Positions 20,101 to 28,219 of a DNA stretch of 64,000 bases are shown here, in pieces. Position 1 is the stretch's first letter. Every line of letters starts with the position of its first letter. The translations under genes and the position numbers were made by a program. Source of the stretch: Acinetobacter calcoaceticus ANC 3811 (GTDB taxonomy: Bacteria; Pseudomonadota; Gammaproteobacteria; Pseudomonadales; Moraxellaceae); contig NZ_KB976986.1 in assembly GCF_000399665.1 (NCBI RefSeq), positions 1,740,773 to 1,804,772 on the forward strand, in the 5' to 3' direction. Below the pieces are notes generated by a model. That model made no database searches, was not told where the DNA came from, and saw only the letters and a program-made list of their open reading frames with translations.

Positions 20101-20657
20101 AAAGATTCTTTAATTTGTAAATGATTAGAATAAAGATTTTTATGTGTTATGACCACACCTTTAGGATCGGATGTTGAACCAGATGTATATTGTAAAAATG
20201 CTGTTTCATTTATTGAAATTTCACTGATATTCAAATATTTATCCGATAGAAGTAAATCCTCTATATTAATATACGAATTCAAAATATCTTTATGAGTAAA
20301 AGACTTGTCAACGATACTTGTGATAGGATTACAATTATTGAGCACTACTTTCAATCTTTCAGCCTTCTTATCTTGTTTTGTCGGAGCTGTTAAAGAAACC
20401 GGTATTGCACCAATACTTTGCACACCAAGAAAAGCTATAATATATTCGATTGAATTAGCAAGTGTTAATGATACTCTATCCCCATAAGTGACATATTCTT
20501 TTAACTTATAGCCAACTTTAGTGACTAGATTATATAGTTCATTATATGTGACACTAGATATATTCCTCTCATCTAATACATCATGATAACAGAAAGCGAT
20601 TTTATCTGGTTGATTTTGTGAATGTTCAAACAATGTATTAATAATATTTTTCTTCAT
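17133..20657 (-). CDS. Fatty acyl-AMP ligase / acyl-CoA dehydrogenase / ACP fusion
   Basis: A 1174-aa three-part enzyme that would start biosynthesis. The N-terminal adenylating domain (about 1-560) has QYTSGSTSDPKG (about 156) and resembles fatty acyl-AMP ligases rather than amino-acid A domains. The middle (about 590-1000) is an acyl-CoA dehydrogenase-type flavoprotein (ALTESSSGSNPRS near 679, GGRGYDEANSIPQMLRD near 910). The C-terminus is a carrier domain (FFEVGLDSLDAAEL, about 1133). The expected work is activating a free fatty acid, loading it on the ACP and introducing an alpha,beta double bond. It is the first gene of the island operon, with a gaagg RBS. In A. baumannii a different lipopeptide cluster (A1S_0112 onward) carries these functions on separate genes. 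Confidence 0.9.
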   Translation of the reverse strand: MKKNIINTLFEHSQNQPDKIAFCYHDVLDERNISSVTYNELYNLVTKVGYKLKEYVTYGDRVSLTLANSIEYIIAFLGVQSIGAIPVSLTAPTKQDKKAERLKVVLNNCNPITSIVDKSFTHKDILNSYINIEDLLLSDKYLNISEISINETAFLQYTSGSTSDPKGVVITHKNLYSNHLQIKESFQTTSNTIYGTWLPIFHDMGLIGKILHPIFDGSTVHAIRPESFLRNPKQWLNIISKYKVELSAAPNFAYDYCVDRINDHDDLDLSSWKSALNGSEPVSLKTIERFSEKFSKNGFKYENFYPVYGLAEATLFVTSRTSKNNINILDLDLEALKNSNVIEKKPNSSFSKKVVALGVDWGKNSKTIIWNDEENRCCNESEVGEIIVSGDNCSPRYFNNKEVASTLKLEIELINPIRTGDLGFIRNNELYITGRKKEVIILRGKNIYPEDIEGVAQTVSNKLIRHGGAAFAIETQNEQEIILIHEVFKDFNPNEDGEVLTKLIKENVAQNLRVNIENIIFIPKGKLPKTTSGKIARNKTKERFLNEFYTSDKYLYCLNNNQDKINEMSLWIDEEFTKFDFKLFDERRCITPNLVLALGNKGFFGMTASDYQQKNKKISIFHTMNFIRKISSIDLTCAALIGIHNGLVLSPLEKFGSDLQKKQWLDFLRSGRIFGSFALTESSSGSNPRSIKSKAYLNENNIWSISGEKIWIGSAGWSEVTLFFAQSYDSFNNYLGVTAFLLPTNLKGFGQSDETLTMGMRGIIQNSIILNDVKVDSSYILGEIGRGFDVIESTINFGRLGVAYMALGSMQRSLKLIADYTQKREIVGGLLIDHPLVSSKIFEISIYTQSIKYIVDKIANTLDSSISVPNELLSLIKAIASELCWNSIDSLLQIFGGRGYDEANSIPQMLRDARLLRIFEGSSEALFEFVGQCLIDEQPKVITFLRDNYGFDSLEENLKNIKNEILQFGESEKSSLVRLSNYTLGLSFSYLLLQESYNKTNNSHDLKNEAAEWFKYSKDTILRDFFVKKRQNKHFMNFEIIEGICHENNDLPNWTTIKTKIKNYPNIDFNDVEIIKMDEKENIDNIKVFIKEKSDNKVDTYHIRKWILNWIKKRKNNSINIDCDKSFFEVGLDSLDAAELAYSFEDEYKVKIDPTVLWEFPTINKLSNYLVNKM

Positions 20658-21205
20658 AAGCCTTCATTTAATTTGCGGATTAATTTAAAAAATTTAACAA
20701 AAACAATAGAATAATATTTTATAAAATATCATTTAAATTAATTTAATAAAAACAAAAATACAAACAGACAGATCTGTATACAATTTAATTCAAAGAATGA
20801 TATACATATTTTTCTTCTTGTCAATACTCCAGAATTAATCACTTAATTACAACAATAAATAATATTTAATTAAACTAAAACATTAGGATATATATTTTAG
20901 ATCAATTAAATATTATTTAAATACATTTATTTTCTTAATTAAAAAATTACAATAAATTATAAGATCTCTGCAAAATACTGGATCTCAAAAGTAGAATATT
21001 AAATTATTTAAATTTAAGGAAAACTTTATGGCTGCTTTTTAATTTTTATCATAGCTTAATTATGAATTTCCTAAAACAAGTTAATTCCAAGTACTAAAAC
21101 TCTATTGTGAGTAGATTTAAGAGAAATAATTTAATAAACAAGTTTTTGAATTTTGATATTTTATTATAAAATCTACAATCTTTTTGCTTCAACCAAGTTT
21201 ATACT
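20658..21205. other. AT-rich leader region upstream of the biosynthetic operon
   Basis: About 550 bases without a credible gene, strongly AT-rich. It should contain the promoter for the minus-strand cluster. Many A/T runs make any -10/-35 call arbitrary, and I see no clear lux-box-like dyad or other operator. No transposase, integrase or tRNA is present. Its right edge is the second copy of the flanking repeat. Confidence 0.6.
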
Positions 21206-21879
21206 TTATATAGTGTATAAATCACGTATTGAAGCCGTTCAGCAAGCTTTAGATGAAACATTTAAAGAATAAAATGCAAAGAAAAAGCCCATTCCTACTT
21301 CTCATTGAAGGAATGGGCTTAGTGAAAACCACTTAGTCCTGAAATGCAAAAATGTGGATTAGGTCACACTTTTGCAAAAAGCATAGTCCCACAACTTATT
21401 TGGATCTTCAATATTTTAATTGTGTCTATTACGTAGTTTGGCTCTATTTTCAGCAATTCTAACTAAAAGTTCGCCAATGAAAATCACACTCAATACATAT
21501 TCTACTTTTAGTTATTTTCAAATATGTTTTAAAAGCTATTCCTCGCTGAATGCTCCAATCAATTGATAAATTTTGCCGTCTTTAGGGTTTTCATAGAGCA
21601 AATCCATGTTCGGTAAAATAATATCGTCATCAATTTCAATATGTTCAACGCTTTTATGAAGTTCAAGGGCGTGGTCATTCATAGGTCGAACTTTTGCCAA
21701 AGCAATCGTTTCTTGGTTAAACTGGTCCTTAATAATTACTTTTAATTTTTTCATAAAAATCTCCTGAAAATTAAATTTTTTAATATAAATAACGAGTTAA
21801 GTTTAAAATGAGCTAATCGCTGAATAGCCGATTGGCATAGCAAAAAAAGTTAAAATAAATGCAGCTGTACGTTGTAAAT
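21206..21879 (+). repeat. Right ~674-bp imperfect direct repeat flanking the biosynthetic island
   Basis: Matches 1337-2012 in the same orientation. It begins with a degraded xseB 3' fragment (good identity from cacgtattgaagcc at 21223), then the hairpin, the second 72-aa gene and the 3' end of intact lysE. The two copies together enclose the whole PKS/NRPS cluster. Recombination between them would excise the cluster and restore the ordinary xseB-72aa-lysE order. Confidence 0.9.
21536..21754 (-). CDS. Conserved 72-aa hypothetical protein, right copy
   Basis: Same small acidic protein as at 1669-1887, with Lys instead of Arg at residue 2 and several synonymous differences. It is preceded by a ggagat RBS and lies downstream of lysE on the same strand, the likely ancestral arrangement. 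Function unknown. Confidence 0.75.
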   Translation of the reverse strand: MKKLKVIIKDQFNQETIALAKVRPMNDHALELHKSVEHIEIDDDIILPNMDLLYENPKDGKIYQLIGAFSEE

Positions 21880-22402
21880 TACGTTGGTTTAACCAAGTTA
21901 CTTTGTTTGAAATTAATACGGTTCCAAAAGCAATCCATAAAAAAGCAATGGGTGTAATTAATGATAAAAAAACAGCAATATGAATAAAATATACGTGAAA
22001 CACTTCCCATGCTGCATGTGGAAAAATAGCAGAAGCAAAGAGTAAAGCTTTAGGATTTAAAAGTGTCGCGACAAATAAAGCCTTAGGCGTAATCAGTGGA
22101 TTGTCTAATTTGATGTCGTTTGTCGATGTTGTCCAAAGTTTAAATGCAAGGTAAAGAATAAAAGTTGCACTTATTAACTTTAATACGGGTGGAAGCCACG
22201 GAATAAAATGTGAAACGGACTCAAGTAAAATACCCCATGAAGTAATTGCAATGAGATAACCCATCACTTCAGCAGGAATAAGTTTAAGAGACTGCTTCAC
22301 TCCTGCCTGTATTCCAGCAGAGGCTAACAATGTATTTGTTGGGCCTGGAGTCAACAAAATGGTGACCACAAGTCCAATGAACATAAATGACACCATAGGC
22401 AA
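21803..22402 (-). CDS. LysE family translocator
   Basis: A 199-aa inner-membrane exporter of the LysE/RhtB superfamily, which exports amino acids or related metabolites. The N-terminal motif LTPGPTNTLL (about residues 17-26), typical of the family, is present, with about six hydrophobic segments. The substrate is unknown. Its last 24 codons are duplicated at the far side of the island (1938-2012), which shows that the duplication breakpoint fell inside this gene. Confidence 0.9.
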   Translation of the reverse strand: MPMVSFMFIGLVVTILLTPGPTNTLLASAGIQAGVKQSLKLIPAEVMGYLIAITSWGILLESVSHFIPWLPPVLKLISATFILYLAFKLWTTSTNDIKLDNPLITPKALFVATLLNPKALLFASAIFPHAAWEVFHVYFIHIAVFLSLITPIAFLWIAFGTVLISNKVTWLNQRNLQRTAAFILTFFAMPIGYSAISSF

Positions 22403-22841
22403 CGAACTCTTTAATTATGCTAGGCGAAATATGTCAAAAAGGTACATCTATTGTCGACAAAATGGTTGTAACAAGAAATATTAAAAATTAATTAATTATT
22501 TTAAAACAAATAATTAACTAAAACTGACCTTAAATTCACTTACGATTTCATCAATTTTAAATATGCAAAATCGATCACACAAATACAGAATAGTGAGCTA
22601 TTTTTTCTTGCCAACAAGGAATGAACTTGAAAATTTATTACTCAAAAAATAAGCTTTATTTTTAATATTTTTGAGCTTACATAACTCAGTAAATGACAGT
22701 TTTCCCCCTCACTTGAAATTTTAAAATTGAACAATATATAAACAACTAGAAATCGTGATTTTACTGAATATGATGTCCCACTCCCCATCAATTCATTGAT
22801 TGTCGCTTTCATCAAATAAATCAAATGATGGAGGATGCATG
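22403..22841. other. Intergenic region, no gene seen
   Basis: About 440 AT-rich bases between the divergent lysE and 108-aa gene. The only long open frame (minus strand, 22642-22824) has no convincing RBS. Promoters for both neighbours presumably lie here; nothing else is recognisable. Confidence 0.5.
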
Positions 22842-23168
22842 ATGAATGCTTATGTTCGCCCTCATCCCGATGGTTTTAAATCTTATTTAGGTAAAAATCA
22901 GAAAACCGGACTCTATGCTGTGCGGCTTGGTTGGACGGTTTATGAAACGAATGGCAATGGCTCTGTTCTATACATTGTCAAAAATGAAGAGAAAATTCCA
23001 TTGGATGTAGATAAGTTTAAAACTGATCGTCCCAAAATTTATGCTGCTCTTCTTAACGAAGTTCAGTTTCAACGCAAAAAACAACTGGCGATCGATCTCC
23101 AGCAATCAAATATCCCTTCTTATGACCGTAAAGCCTACAAAAAACGTCGTGGCTTTATGCACTCTTAA
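22842..23168 (+). CDS. Conserved hypothetical protein, 108 aa
   Basis: A basic soluble protein (NAYVRPHPDGFKSYLGK near the N-terminus, YKKRRGF near the C-terminus) of unknown function. The ATG at 22842 sits seven bases after a strong ggagg RBS; the frame is open upstream to 22800, but those starts lack an RBS. A strong terminator follows. It has typical core composition, so it is probably a native Acinetobacter gene. No domain recognised. Confidence 0.7.
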   Translation: MNAYVRPHPDGFKSYLGKNQKTGLYAVRLGWTVYETNGNGSVLYIVKNEEKIPLDVDKFKTDRPKIYAALLNEVQFQRKKQLAIDLQQSNIPSYDRKAYKKRRGFMHS

Positions 23169-23194
23169 ACGTATCTATTTATAGTAGACATATA

Positions 23195-23224
23195 GAAAAA
23201 GCACCCTCGGGTGCTTTTTCTTTT
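23195..23224 (+). terminator. Rho-independent terminator
   Basis: A GC-rich hairpin (gaaaaagcaccc / gggtgctttttc) followed by a T-run, just downstream of the 108-aa gene. Confidence 0.85.
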
Positions 23225-23645
23225 AACGACCAGTTGTAATTAATACGAACATACTCAGTATTAATGTGCTTAATGATCGTTTGCAATGGATGTGGACTTC
23301 ATGCTCAGCTCCGTGAGCGTATTGATTAACGTTTTCCATTTCGTGTCCTTCAAAGTTCACATTCCTAATTTGCCTAATATTCACACAATAAGAAATTAGC
23401 CAAAAGTATTATATGCAATTAAATTTAACACAATCCTTAAATTTTATTGCCCCCTTCTATTCTCAAGAAATAAGCGCTTTTAAGCTAAAAACTGAATGTA
23501 ACATTCTACTACGAGGTTAATTATGTATTGGGTATTTGTACCCCTTTCATCTCAAATACCCATTGTTTAAAAAATGATCTATAAAATGGAAAAACATAAC
23601 AATATTCCATTTTTTAATAAAGACTTTTGGAATAGGAGAATTCAT
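23225..23645. other. Intergenic region upstream of the Cys-rich protein gene
   Basis: About 420 bases with no supported gene. It contains the likely promoter of the downstream gene. An open frame back to 23574 has no RBS. No copper-type dyad like those at copA/copZ was seen. Confidence 0.45.
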
Positions 23646-23996
23646 ATGCAAACCAATCAAGAAGCAAATAATTCATTATTTTGCCAAGCCTCTAGCTCAA
23701 TTCAAGCCTGTGTAGAATGTATGATTGCTTGTAAGACCTGTGCAGCCGCCTGTTTGCAAGAAGAACATATGATGCGTGAATGTATTAAGCACTGTCTGAC
23801 TTGTGTAGAAACCTGTCAGTTATGTACTTCTTTAGAGTTAAGGCATTCTGAGTTAGCTGAACAAGCGATGCCATTATGTGCCCATGCATGTCAACTTTGT
23901 GCAGCAGAATGCGGCAAACACGAGCATGAACACTGCCAAATTTGTGCTAAAGCTTGTTTAGCTTGTGCTCAAGCATGTCAAGCCTATCGTGCATAG
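23646..23996 (+). CDS. Four-helix-bundle copper-storage-like protein (Csp/DUF326 type)
   Basis: A 116-aa cytosolic-looking protein with many Cys in repeating CxxC or CxxxC spacing (CVECMIACKTCAAAC near residue 21, CLTCVETCQLC near 50, CAHACQLCAAEC near 78, CQICAKACLACAQAC near the end). This is the signature of Csp proteins, whose four-helix bundle fills its core with Cu(I). The ATG at 23646 follows aggagaattcat. The cueR-copA-copZ copper module lies 1.1 kb downstream, supporting a role in copper buffering. No signal peptide is seen, so the Csp3-like cytosolic type fits best. Confidence 0.8.
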   Translation: MQTNQEANNSLFCQASSSIQACVECMIACKTCAAACLQEEHMMRECIKHCLTCVETCQLCTSLELRHSELAEQAMPLCAHACQLCAAECGKHEHEHCQICAKACLACAQACQAYRA

Positions 23997-24150
23997 TCGC
24001 GTAACGCATAAGGAAGTTTGTATAGCTGATTTATAGTCAGGCTATATATGGTAAGAAAATTTCTAAAAAACTTAATGACTTAAGATATTAAAAACTAATA
24101 ATTTATCTTTTTTATTTAAGTGAGGTTAATAATAACTTTTCTTTAGGCAT

Positions 24151-24183
24151 AAAAAAAACCCGCATCTTGGGGAAGAATGCAGG
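24151..24183 (-). terminator. Rho-independent terminator (minus strand)
   Basis: On the minus strand a 7-bp stem (cctgcat / atgcggg) is followed by eight T. No minus-strand coding sequence ends close upstream (the GFA gene stops at 24662), so it may end a small RNA. Confidence 0.55.
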
Positions 24184-24413
24184 CTCTTAGATCTCCCACA
24201 ACGACCATGAGTCCATTATTAAACTTGAACTTTAAACCGTTAAGTAAATGTACCTATAAATAAATTAAATTGCAATACAGAATAGTCTGTATGTTTAAAA
24301 TATTTTATTATTTCTTCAGAGTTTTATTTGCTGAAGAAGAAACAGACAAAAGTAGATTCATAAAAACTTTATTTATGGTCTGGTCATCCAATAGATAGCT
24401 TTTTACAGGCATT

Positions 24414-24438
24414 AAAAAAGCCCGTTTCACGGGCTTTT
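24414..24438. terminator. Bidirectional Rho-independent terminator
   Basis: Hairpin gcccgtttcacgggc with A-run on the left and T-run on the right, functional in either direction. Confidence 0.8.
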
Positions 24439-24575
24439 CTGCAACGGTGAGCAATCTAAGATTTGTGTCTATCCATCTCTTACATGCTCTTTGCTAGCTA
24501 TATGTAAGGTCTTATCGTATCTTTTGTCCTGTCCCAAGTTTCCCTGTGGATCGAGGAGATATTACGATTACCTTA
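24414..24575 (-). ncRNA. Candidate small RNA, family unknown
   Basis: The minus strand has an extended -10 element (tgcTATAAC, about 24582-24587), about 160 bases with no open frame, and a strong terminator (gcccgtttcacgggc, six T) ending near 24414. This is the layout of an independent bacterial small RNA. It could instead be the 3' UTR of the GFA transcript. No known Rfam family recognised. Confidence 0.35.
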
Positions 24576-24661
24576 AATACAGTTATAGCACATTATTTAT
24601 TCATGGCTAGTCTTGTTCACGTTTTTTTACAAATGAATAAAATACGATCCAACCTTAATAT

Positions 24662-25069
24662 TTAAGGGCTTTCTACCCCATTTTGATATTGGCGAGCACT
24701 ATCGCAAATTGGATACCACTCCACTTTTGAAGACACAAAAGCATGAGAAATGACAGATGTCGATATTTCTTCATTAATGAGCCCCACCCTTAAACGCACT
24801 ACATCGGGTTTATCTAAACGTTCACTCCAGACAGGAGAGCCACAAGTTTTACAGAACACTCTCTTTTTATTAGGAGACGTAAAATAAGCCTGTAACAGGT
24901 TTTCTCCCTGCACAATATTCAAATCACGTTTCTGTACTTGCGTAATGGCAGCAAAAGCAGCGCCTTGTGCTTTTTGGCATTGCGTACAATGACAGACCAT
25001 GATGGGTTCTAATTCGGCATTAATTTGAAGTTGAATACCATTACAAAGACAAGAAGCTGTATAAGCCAT
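24662..25069 (-). CDS. GFA-family (CENP-V/GFA) zinc-binding protein
   Basis: A 135-aa protein of the glutathione-dependent formaldehyde-activating enzyme family. Zn-ligand Cys motifs are visible: CLCNG (about residue 7), CHCTQCQKAQGA (about 27) and CKTCGSPVW (about 73). Most members have no proven enzymatic role, so formaldehyde activation should not be assumed. It lies downstream of cueR on the same strand with about 29 bases between, so it may be co-transcribed with cueR. Confidence 0.85.
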   Translation of the reverse strand: MAYTASCLCNGIQLQINAELEPIMVCHCTQCQKAQGAAFAAITQVQKRDLNIVQGENLLQAYFTSPNKKRVFCKTCGSPVWSERLDKPDVVRLRVGLINEEISTSVISHAFVSSKVEWYPICDSARQYQNGVESP

Positions 25070-25098
25070 GATTTTTTCCTTTTTTATTTTAATGAAAC

Positions 25099-25500
25099 TT
25101 AGCTTACACCCACACCTTTTTCAATGTGATCTAAAATGGCACAAGAAGCCTGTTGGTTACCACAGCAATCATCGGCTGATGCCTGCAAAATATTAACCAT
25201 TTCTTGTAAATGCGCAATTTTCTGTTTTAATTCGGCAATATGTTTTACGGTTAAAGCTTTCACCTCTGCACTATGCCGATCGGTATTTTTCCAAAGCGAA
25301 ATCAGCTCTTTCATTTGTTCGGATGAAAAACCTAACTCTCTGGCATGTTTTAAGAAGTTTAAAGTCTTTAGGTCAATTTCTGAGTAAATACGATAGCCCG
25401 AAGCAGAGCGCTGAGCGGCTTCAAGTAAACCGATTTCTTCATAGTAACGAATCATTTTTGCTGAAATACCAGACTGTTTAGATGCCTGACCGATATTCAT
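25099..25500 (-). CDS. cueR: Copper-responsive MerR-family regulator CueR
   Basis: CueR senses Cu(I) and activates copper-export promoters by untwisting a 19-bp spacer. The 133-aa protein begins MNIGQASKQSGISAKMIRYY, a typical MerR helix-turn-helix. It has the long dimerisation helix and a C-terminal metal loop with Cys residues in DDCCGNQQASCAIL (about 112-125). An in-frame start at 25512 would add four residues. It is encoded just downstream of copA. Two matching 19-bp-spacer promoters lie in the copA-copZ interval. Confidence 0.9.
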   Translation of the reverse strand: MNIGQASKQSGISAKMIRYYEEIGLLEAAQRSASGYRIYSEIDLKTLNFLKHARELGFSSEQMKELISLWKNTDRHSAEVKALTVKHIAELKQKIAHLQEMVNILQASADDCCGNQQASCAILDHIEKGVGVS

Positions 25501-25520
25501 CTCACACCTCAAATATTAAA

Positions 25521-25557
25521 TTTGGTTTAAGACCTTCTGTCATGATCTTAAACCAAA
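25521..25557. repeat. 12-bp inverted repeat between copA and cueR
   Basis: Perfect arms tttggtttaaga and tcttaaaccaaa separated by 13 bases. It lies just after the copA stop and just before the cueR start. It may be a terminator for copA or an operator at cueR; the inner gaccttctgtcatga partly resembles a MerR-type half-site. Confidence 0.6.
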
Positions 25558-25575
25558 AGATGAGTTTCAGCACGC

Positions 25576-28047
25576 TCACTGTACTGGCGCATGAAAACGT
25601 TTTAAGCGTAATGCATTTCCTAAAACAAAAACTGAAGAAAGTGCCATCGCTCCTGCTGCAAACATAGGTGAAAGTAGCACGCCAAATGCTGGATATAACG
25701 CGCCTGCCGCAATTGGGATAAGTGCAACGTTATATACAAATGCCCAGAACAAGTTTTGGCGAATGTTTCGCATGGTCGCTTTACTTAATGCAATTGCATT
25801 CGGTACACCTTTTAAACTACCCGACATCAACACAACATCGGCAGCTTCGATGGCAACATCTGTTCCTGTACCAATGGCTAAGCCGACATCTGCTTGCGCC
25901 AAGGCTGGTGCATCGTTAATGCCATCACCTACAAAAGCCAAACGCCCATATTGTTTTTGCAGTTGGCGAACGGTGTCCACTTTGCCTTCAGGTAAGACCT
26001 CTGCTACAACCTCATCAATATTGAGTTTTTTCGCAATCGCTTGCGCTGTATGGCGGTTGTCCCCTGTAATCATGGCAACTTTTAGACCTAACTGATGTAA
26101 GGCCTCAATCGCAGCATAGGTTGTTTCTTTAATTGGATCCGCCACGGCAATAATTGCAGCAAGTTTCTGATCAATAGCGACATATAACGGTGTTTTACCT
26201 TCTTCACCCAGTTGAGCAGCAATTGCTTGAAATGAGTCAGTGTCTAAACCAAGTTGGTGCATATAACGGTCTGCGCCAATTTGTACTTTTTGACCTGACA
26301 CTTCAGCTTCAATACCTGAACCTGTAATCGAGTTAAATGCTGTTACTGGTAATAAAGTTATTCCCTCGCCCTCAGCAGCCTGAACAATAGCGAGTGCAAT
26401 TGGGTGTTCAGATTTGGCTTCAACCGAGGCAACCAAAGTAAGTACTTGTTCACGCTCAAACCCCTGTTGAACATTAAAATCTGTCAGTGTCGGTTTACCT
26501 TCAGTGAGCGTTCCAGTTTTATCAACAGCAACCACCTGTGCTTCTTGTAAAAGCTGCAAAGCTTCGCCTTTACGGAACAAGACACCGAGCTCAGCACCAC
26601 GTCCAGTACCGACCATAATAGAAGTTGGTGTTGCAAGTCCCATCGCACAAGGGCAAGCAATAATTAGTACTGCAACGGCGTTGACCAAACCAAAAGTGAG
26701 CGCAGGCTCTGGCCCAAAGATAAACCAGACCAAGAAAGTAATTGCAGCAATGAGCATTACCGCTGGCACAAACCACATGGTGACTTTATCGACCAAACCC
26801 TGAATCGGAAGTTTAGAACCTTGGGCTTGCTCAACCATGCGAATAATTTGTGAAAGTACAGACGAAGCTCCCACTGCGGTCGCCCGAATGTTGAGAGTAC
26901 CGTTCTGGTTGACCGTACCACCAACCACTTGCTGCCCTACTATTTTTTCAACTGGAACAGGCTCACCCGTAATCATAGATTCATCAATGTAGCTGTGTCC
27001 TTCGACTACTTCACCATCGACTGGCACACGCTCACCCGGACGAATTTCTACAATAGTTCCACTGACCACTTCAGCAACTGCAACTTCCACTACTTGACCA
27101 TCACGCTGAATGCGAGCTGTTTTAGGCTGCATTCCTACCAAATGCTGAATAGCTTGCGAAGTACGTCCTTTGGCTTTTGCTTCAAAATATCGTCCGAGCA
27201 AAATTAAACTGACAATCACAGCAGCCGCTTCAAAGTAAACATTGACCGTGCCTTGTGGTAACACATGCGGCATGAAGGTTGCTACGACAGAGAAACTGTA
27301 GGCGGCCAAGGTTCCAACAGCCACCAGCGAGTTCATATCTGGTGCTAAACGCCATAAGGCTGGAATACCTTTTTGGTAAAAACGGCGACCGGGAAAAACC
27401 AAGACCAGTGTGGTCAAAACAAACTGTAAAAGCCAGCTATTGTATTGACCAATGGTGTGCATGACCCACATGTGAAAAGCTGGAATTAGATGAGAACCCA
27501 TTTCCAAAATAAACACTGGTAAGGCCAAAACAATCGAAATGATCAAATCTTTTTTAAGCTGATCTAACTCTGAAGCTTTTTTATCGAGCTGCTCATCTTG
27601 ATTTTTTTCAGAGGCTTTTGCGTCGTAACCTGCTTTTTTAACAGCGCGAATCAGATCTTCAACATTGACTGAATTATCTGCCTGAACCCAAGCCTGCTCT
27701 GTGGCTAAGTTAACTGTCGCATCTTGAACGCCGTCTACTTTTTTAAGGGCTTTTTCAACACGCGCAACACAAGATGCACAGGTCATGCCGTCGATAGACA
27801 GCTCCACTGGCGCCTCTTTGGGAACATCATAACCCGCTCGTTCAACTGCTTTTACAAGCGCTTCACGCTGAATTGGTTGGTTTGAATAAACAACAGCTTT
27901 TTCTGTGGCCAAATTAACGTTGGCAATTTCTATATTTTCAACTTTCTTAAGCGCCTTTTCGACACGTCCAACACAAGAGGCACAGGTCATGCCTTCGATT
28001 GGAAGTGTTTCACTATATGTTGGCAATTTTGTGTTTTTTGAGTCCAT
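25576..28047 (-). CDS. copA: Copper-exporting P1B-type ATPase
   Basis: An 823-aa inner-membrane pump that uses ATP to export Cu(I) from the cytoplasm. Two N-terminal heavy-metal domains each carry MTCASC (about residues 16 and 82). Then come transmembrane segments, the CPCAMG transport motif, phosphorylation site DKTGTLT, and hinge [10 protein letters not shown]. The ATG at 28047 follows an agagg RBS; a TTG at 28062 is also in frame. Transcribed toward cueR and divergent from copZ, with a CueR-type promoter at about 28090-28120. Confidence 0.96.
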   Translation of the reverse strand: MDSKNTKLPTYSETLPIEGMTCASCVGRVEKALKKVENIEIANVNLATEKAVVYSNQPIQREALVKAVERAGYDVPKEAPVELSIDGMTCASCVARVEKALKKVDGVQDATVNLATEQAWVQADNSVNVEDLIRAVKKAGYDAKASEKNQDEQLDKKASELDQLKKDLIISIVLALPVFILEMGSHLIPAFHMWVMHTIGQYNSWLLQFVLTTLVLVFPGRRFYQKGIPALWRLAPDMNSLVAVGTLAAYSFSVVATFMPHVLPQGTVNVYFEAAAVIVSLILLGRYFEAKAKGRTSQAIQHLVGMQPKTARIQRDGQVVEVAVAEVVSGTIVEIRPGERVPVDGEVVEGHSYIDESMITGEPVPVEKIVGQQVVGGTVNQNGTLNIRATAVGASSVLSQIIRMVEQAQGSKLPIQGLVDKVTMWFVPAVMLIAAITFLVWFIFGPEPALTFGLVNAVAVLIIACPCAMGLATPTSIMVGTGRGAELGVLFRKGEALQLLQEAQVVAVDKTGTLTEGKPTLTDFNVQQGFEREQVLTLVASVEAKSEHPIALAIVQAAEGEGITLLPVTAFNSITGSGIEAEVSGQKVQIGADRYMHQLGLDTDSFQAIAAQLGEEGKTPLYVAIDQKLAAIIAVADPIKETTYAAIEALHQLGLKVAMITGDNRHTAQAIAKKLNIDEVVAEVLPEGKVDTVRQLQKQYGRLAFVGDGINDAPALAQADVGLAIGTGTDVAIEAADVVLMSGSLKGVPNAIALSKATMRNIRQNLFWAFVYNVALIPIAAGALYPAFGVLLSPMFAAGAMALSSVFVLGNALRLKRFHAPVQ

Positions 28048-28089
28048 CAAACGCCTCTGCAAATCTGCAAAATTTTATCAATTACATTG

Positions 28090-28120
28090 AGCATACAGAT
28101 TCCCATCATGGGAAGGTCAA
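28090..28120 (-). promoter_or_regulatory. CueR-type promoter of copA
   Basis: On the minus strand: -35 TTGACC (28120-28115), a 19-bp spacer holding the dyad ttcccatgatgggaa, and -10 TATGCT (28095-28090). The overlong 19-bp spacer is the hallmark of promoters activated by MerR-family metal sensors. Confidence 0.8.
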
Positions 28121-28144
28121 GCATATTTTTTAAAAAAATTGGTC

Positions 28145-28175
28145 TTGACCTTACAATCATGACAAGGTTTAGACT
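28145..28175 (+). promoter_or_regulatory. CueR-type promoter of copZ
   Basis: Plus strand: -35 TTGACC (28145-28150), 19-bp spacer with accttacaatcatgacaaggt dyad spanning it (outer arms acctt/aaggt), and -10 TAGACT (28170-28175). Same architecture as the copA promoter on the other strand, so both are likely induced together by copper. Confidence 0.8.
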
Positions 28176-28219
28176 TAGGGTTATCTAAACAAATATCTCG
28201 TTCTTGATGGAGTATGAAT

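Larger units (their letters stand above)
23997..24661. other. Intergenic region with candidate small-RNA/terminator elements
   Basis: About 665 bases without a protein gene. It contains two hairpin-plus-U-run elements readable on the minus strand (24151-24183 and 24414-24438), plus an extended -10-like tgcTATAAC on the minus strand at about 24582-24587. It may encode one or two small RNAs. Confidence 0.5.

Noticed and set aside
1337..21879. Flanking repeats as insertion-sequence copies
   Set aside because: They contain host genes (xseB tail, 72-aa gene, lysE tail) and no transposase or terminal inverted repeats.
22642..22824. Minus-strand 60-codon frame
   Set aside because: No RBS, no recognisable protein features, lies in a divergent promoter region.
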